Shown here in pieces: positions 60,500-64,000 of a stretch of DNA of 64,000 bases. The stretch covers positions 744,001 to 808,000 of the forward strand of contig CADCSX010000002.1 in NCBI GenBank assembly GCA_902805475.1, given 5' to 3'. The notes under the pieces were generated by a model. The model was given only the letters and a program-made list of their open reading frames with translations, had not been told where the DNA came from and ran no database searches. The position numbers and the translations under genes were made by a program. Origin of the DNA: Entonaema liquescens. Its lineage: Eukaryota; Ascomycota; Sordariomycetes; Xylariales; Xylariaceae. Position 1 is the first letter of the stretch. Each line of letters begins with the position of its first letter.

Positions 60500-60830
60500 T
60501 ATTTAATTTATTAAGTATTTTTCAAAACTTTAAGTATTTTTCAAAACTTTAAGTATTTTTCAATCTTTTGAACATTCGTTAATCTTTTGGAAAATATCCA
60601 AATAATTGGGTATTTTCCAATTGCTTGGAGATTACCCAATCCCTTAGATATTCTCCAATCGCTTGGATATTCTCCAATCGCTTGGATATTCTCCAATCGC
60701 TTGGATATTCTCCAATCGCTTGGATATTCTCCAATCGCTTGGATATTCTCCAATCGCTTGGATGCTTTCCAAAGGCCTTGGATATTTCCCATAGGGTTTG
60801 GATATTTTCCACATGATTTGGGAAGTCTCT
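60500..60830. repeat. Right array of the 19-nt minisatellite
   Basis: From about 60640 to 60770 there are six or seven near-perfect units of ggatattctccaatcgctt. Leftward, toward the AT block, units degrade into aagtatttttcaaaacttt, which keeps the 19-nt spacing but has lost G and C. The family is the same as the array at 50.8-51.4 kb. The reading frame on the minus strand gives a 19-residue periodic peptide (ENIQAIGEYPSDWRISKRL). Confidence 0.88.
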
Positions 60831-61022
60831 AGTTTCGTTTTTTTTTTTGGATTCAGAAAATTCAACGACAACATCATAGGCTCGAAAGGTGACGGGCTTG
60901 CAGCTGTTGTCCCGTATATCGTCAAATATAGCTATCGGACTTGAAGGCTGCGCCTGAGTTCCTCGCGGAATAACCAGTTTTGTTTCCTTTGGAATGAGCC
61001 CGAACCGGGTCAAAGTCGACAT
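60831..61022 (-). CDS. Possible 5' end of a gene running into the minisatellite (hypothetical)
   Basis: An ATG at 61022 on the minus strand opens 60 or so non-repetitive codons (MSTLTRFGLIPKETKLVIPR, later FDDIRDNSCKPVTFRAYDVV) that run without stop into the 19-nt array and end at 60579. The non-repeat part has plausible codon composition, but no similarity is recognised, and the array makes open frames by itself. It may be the start of a gene that once continued through the array before the AT block arrived. Confidence 0.3.
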
Positions 61023-61656
61023 CCCACTCGAAGGGTCTTCTCATTGCAGGCGTGCAGCAGACTATTATGCGAGCTCTTCCGAGGCGTCCCGGACTTCACG
61101 ATTGGCCAGTCTACGTAAGGTACTACGGATGGCTAAGTTATTACGACACGCAGGTTTCCTATCCACGTCACCAAACCCTAACGAATAGGAAGTCCAGGAG
61201 ACAATCATAAGATAAATATTAGGACAAAGCTTACTAGATTGGCTCGAAGAACGAAGAGGCACAGCAGGTCATAAAAGAACTATACCTAGGTAGTTCTTCA
61301 ATACAGGCATTACCCCTTTTAACATTTATCATGAGCTACATCTCATCATTCAGTGGTAGGTAAGGTACCTGGTACTTATATCTATGCCTATTCTGTCCTA
61401 CTTCCCCTTTAATCCCAATAAAGGGCTGATTCTAGCCATCGATCATTAGGTAGGACTAGAGCACGCAGCTCAAACGTAGCAGCTGCTATCCATACGATGC
61501 AGTGTAGTCACCTATAAATACATGCTGAACTAAGATATATTTAACAGAACAACACGATTTATGCGCCTCAATCCTCATCTGCCATTTTAGTCCATATGTG
61601 GGCTTCCACCCTGTCAACCACACGTGGGTCTAGAATTAGTACACCAAAGCTGCTGT
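61023..61656. other. Intergenic, TAGGTA motifs, no gene
   Basis: 634 bp. Contains a tacctaggta at about 61285 and nearby GGTACC-type sequence. No coding potential is supported. Confidence 0.5.
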
Positions 61657-62465
61657 TTACGTATTTCGAGTCATAATACCTGTCAAGGCGAATAGCAAGG
61701 TTGCGATGATCTCCTCTATAACCTCGAGACCGATCCTCAAACCGAGGCTACCTGTTACTGGGTTCAACTCTTGGTTTTGGGTAAAGAAGTAAACGACTCT
61801 CTCTAGCACTCTTATGCCCAGTAATGGTATAGAAATAGCCACAGCCAGGAGAAGTCTCTTTCCCGGCCCACTATCTGCCAACTTCTTCGACCCCCGGGCC
61901 AGGGAGCCTCCAAACGTGGCTAGTGTAACCACTGCGAGAGAAAGCCAGCCCAAGAGTAATAAAACCATGCCCCCTTTTGCTAAGGCATGACTTCGCTTTA
62001 TCTGTTCTGGTGGTAGCGTGTTGCTATTGAGTTTTGCAGCCCCAGCAGCGACAAGAGCGATTGCAGTCGTAACAAGGATATGGAAGAATATGAGGTATTG
62101 GGTGTCAAAAGGACGTCGCAATTTCGGAAGGATATAAACGCGCCTATAATTTAGTAAGCATTTGAAGAAGAGACTGTACATAGCTTGGACTTGTGTATGG
62201 CTTACGACTCGTGAAGAATGCCACAGGCGGCAGCAAGGAGGGGAGATAGCCCAATGCTAGCAACCAGGGCAGCGCTCGAACTATGAGAATCATGTATCTC
62301 GATAGCACTGGCAATAACCCTTAAAGTGCAGAATATGAAGAGGAAGAACCAGCCAATGATCGCCCCGTGCTTTAAGCCATGCTTTTTGGCAACATATATT
62401 ATCGAGGGAGATATCGTGAGGTAGATGACTAGTAGAGCAACGGGTAGAGCTGTTGAAGAGGCCAT
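61657..62465 (-). CDS. Fungal multi-pass membrane protein (DUF7702-like), two exons
   Basis: Exons 62465-62206 and 62143-61657, joined by a 62-nt GTAAGC...TAG intron, give 248 aa. About seven hydrophobic helices are visible, among them LPVALLVIYLTISPSIIYVA, AIIGWFFLFIFCTLRVIASA, YLIFFHILVTTAIALVAAG, GGMVLLLLGWLSLAVVTLAT and a last helix near VIEEIIATLLFALTGI. The pattern, with a conserved RVIASAIEI after helix 2 and a LGIRVLERVVYFF segment, resembles the fungal membrane family DUF7702. That name is from memory and the function is unknown. Intact, in contrast to the broken genes to its left. Confidence 0.75.
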
Positions 62466-63702
62466 CTCGTGGGAAATATAAAGGCACGTAATAAGGATTG
62501 CAACCGAGCACGATGCGATACTTCAAAGAGCATGTCTAGGAGAGTTTGGATTCTATAGAGGGCACGGGGCCAAGACTTTATTATATAGGTATTCTTACCT
62601 TTACTCGTTTCCCAAGCGACGTTTGAGGCCCGATTCCATAGTCTAGCTGCAACCAGCACTGCCATCATGTAATATCTTAATTTGCTAAGAGTGGATTGAT
62701 GTCGATTGGATTACCAGTTTTTGATAGCTCTAAAGCTGACCGTTGAGTTGGAATGCCTATTGCAAAGCAGGTTATCACCTGGCTATGCTGTTCATTCAGG
62801 GGCAGTAATTTGGAGCTCGGTACTAAATATACTAGTATAAGGCATCAACTTTATCGCGTCAGGCATCAAGTTGTTCAATGAGCCGCGGAATACCCCACTA
62901 CGAGCATCTCCACAGCAATGCTACATGCTTATAGGCCCCAGCTTGTCAAAAATGTCTTTATTTAGACTGAGGTTAGTTGCTATAGGTTCCGCCAAGCTTG
63001 GATGCCTTATGCGAAGAGCAAAGATCAATCCAGCAATTTTTGGTTCATATACCGATATTCCAGGCCTCAGTTTTGATGGACTTGAGACGAACAAATCTAC
63101 AATCAAGAATTGGAGAAGTCTGTCACGTAGTACGCGTAGTTCATGTAACCCAACACGCCCCCAAATCTTGACTCGTCTGAACCAATCATGTGTAAATCAA
63201 GTTAAATATTGCCAAATTAATCTCAGCCACAATTGAATATTTTTCTACTAATACACTCAACAGGTTCCTGGACTGATCCTTACCTAACCTAGACTTCATT
63301 ATAAATGAGAAACCAAAGATAAGAGTATACCGTAAATGCCTACAGAGCTGCAGGAAGATATGTAAATCACTATCGAATTAAGACCAATATTTGCCCTTGG
63401 ATAGGTATCATTTTCATATTCTTAGATGATCTGATACCTCACTTATCTACCCGCCCCCTAGGTATCGTCCGACCTGCCAAGCATGGGTTATTCAGGTTTC
63501 ACCAATGCGCCGTTCTGCAGCAGTTCAAACCCCTCTGCGGCTGATGCTGCTAATGAGGGGAAGAGAGCCCCCCGAAGCTTTGAAAGTCCTTATTTCTCGA
63601 GCTCCGAGGAGTTCCGACTAACTCTCCAAGGCATTACGTACCAGAAACGACCAGATGCTCGCCATTCAAGGGTCTCTCCTATAACCATGACCCTCAACAA
63701 CC
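62466..63702. other. Intergenic, unrecognised short frames
   Basis: 1.24 kb. Open stretches at 62871-63236 (+) and 62921-63106 (-) overlap and neither is recognised. The minus one (ends LNKDIFDKLGPISM) looks slightly more protein-like and could be a relic. The last 200 bp are the promoter of the next gene. Confidence 0.4.
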
Positions 63703-64000
63703 ATGGCAGGGCGTTTATCAATCTCGCAACCCTGCCAGACATGTGGAACTAATGCCGAAAAGACGTTTACTTGCATCCAATGCAATAACTTTGCCTTCTG
63801 CGACGCGTGTTGGCCAAAGTGGTTCCTGCATACCCCGGGCGCTGTTGGTTGGTTAGTACACATCTCTTAAAGGTCTTAATCCTGGAAAGCCACGCGACTA
63901 TATCTACATCTGCAAAGCACGGACAAGTCTAATTACCATGAATGATCGACAGGAACGGAAAACCACACGAGAAGGCGGACCCCCTTGTTGTCCACCGGTT
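63703..64000 (+). CDS. N-terminus of a protein with a cysteine-rich zinc-binding domain (partial, runs off the right edge)
   Basis: Exon 1 is 63703-63851 and exon 2 starts at 63953 after a GTTAGT...CAG intron. The product starts MAGRLSISQPCQTCGTNAEK and has zinc-ligand pairs CQTC, CIQC and CDAC, then a WPKWFLHTP segment. It continues across the intron as GWNGKPHEKADPLVVHR. I associate this CxxC...CxxC...CW..W..H pattern followed by a PHEK-DP-VV motif with fungal multidomain proteins in which a B-box-like finger precedes a P-loop GTPase/NTPase domain, but that domain is outside the window. A longer ORF from 63483 in another frame overlaps and is judged a shadow. Confidence 0.55.

Larger units (their letters stand above)
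51480..60500. other. Second RIP-degraded AT-rich block (about 9 kb), remains of transposable elements
   Basis: Nearly pure A+T with stops in all frames, interrupting the 19-nt minisatellite. Remaining C and G lie mostly in CpG. Contains a pair of about 200-bp direct repeats (52530-52730 and 59988-60183) and two copies of a 0.5-kb inverted-repeat element. No protein relic was identified. The first 80 bp at the left edge (51431-51510) are GC-normal and may be an element end or old flanking DNA. Confidence 0.8.

Noticed and set aside
34058..60500. Centromere or telomere-proximal repeat
   Set aside because: Blocks are only about 10 kb, separated by genes and with identifiable transposon ends; no telomeric repeats were seen. 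A larger context could change this.
62871..63236. 121-codon ORF (+) and overlapping 61-codon ORF (-)
   Set aside because: Neither has a recognisable domain, good start context or splice partners; possibly a relic, but unsupported.
63483..63752. 89-codon ORF overlapping the start of the zinc-binding gene
   Set aside because: It stops inside the cysteine-rich exon, which is coded in another frame with its own ATG at 63703 and a matching intron.

Overview
The window looks like nuclear DNA of a filamentous ascomycete (Pezizomycotina). The evidence is short GT-AG introns of about 50-100 nt with CTAAC/CTGAC-type branch points, fungal families (Pth11-like rhodopsin-domain receptor, GPI-anchored aspartyl protease, tyrosinase, MYND/DUF4470, Rieske-DUF455) and two roughly 10-kb blocks of extreme A+T content of the kind made by repeat-induced point mutation (RIP). 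A class or genus cannot be fixed from the sequence; Sordariomycetes or a near relative is only a guess.

Left part (1-26 kb): ordinary gene-bearing DNA. In order: 3' end of a permease (+), tyrosinase (-, frame break near its C-terminus), Pth11-like receptor (+), intron-containing tRNA-His (-), C2H2 zinc-finger protein (+), a gene-poor stretch with unrecognised ORF relics (8.0-12.7 kb), Ras-like GTPase (+), GPI-anchored aspartyl protease (-), AMMECR1 protein (-), Rieske-DUF455 fusion (-), a 66-aa small secreted protein (+), and a membrane protein with a long polar tail (+).

Middle (26-51 kb): an accessory stretch of mostly damaged + strand genes: MYND/DUF4470 protein, an acidic/SR-rich protein, a P-loop NTPase-like protein, another SR-rich protein and a double zinc-knuckle (CCHC) protein. 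The P-loop gene is split by a 10,068-bp Ty1/copia-type LTR retrotransposon (34,058-44,125; LTRs 154 bp; 5-bp target duplication ttatt/ttatc), and the two halves rejoin in frame if the element is removed in silico. The zinc-knuckle gene is split by a 153-bp solo LTR of the same family in the opposite orientation (49,666-49,818; cttgg/cttga) and also rejoins in frame, recovering a second zinc knuckle. Three of the damaged genes carry single in-frame stops explainable as CpA-to-TpA changes, as if RIP also reached them.

Right part (51-64 kb): a second AT-rich block (about 51.5-60.5 kb) flanked on both sides by the same 19-nt minisatellite. It contains a pair of about 200-bp direct repeats (possible LTRs) and two 0.5-kb copies of a terminal-inverted-repeat element whose RIP changes lie mainly on opposite strands. 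Beyond it are a multi-pass membrane protein (-) and the first exons of a zinc-binding-domain gene running off the right edge (+).

The main story is transposon insertion plus RIP-like mutation dismantling an accessory gene cluster. Some single-base frame breaks lie at homopolymers and could instead be assembly errors.
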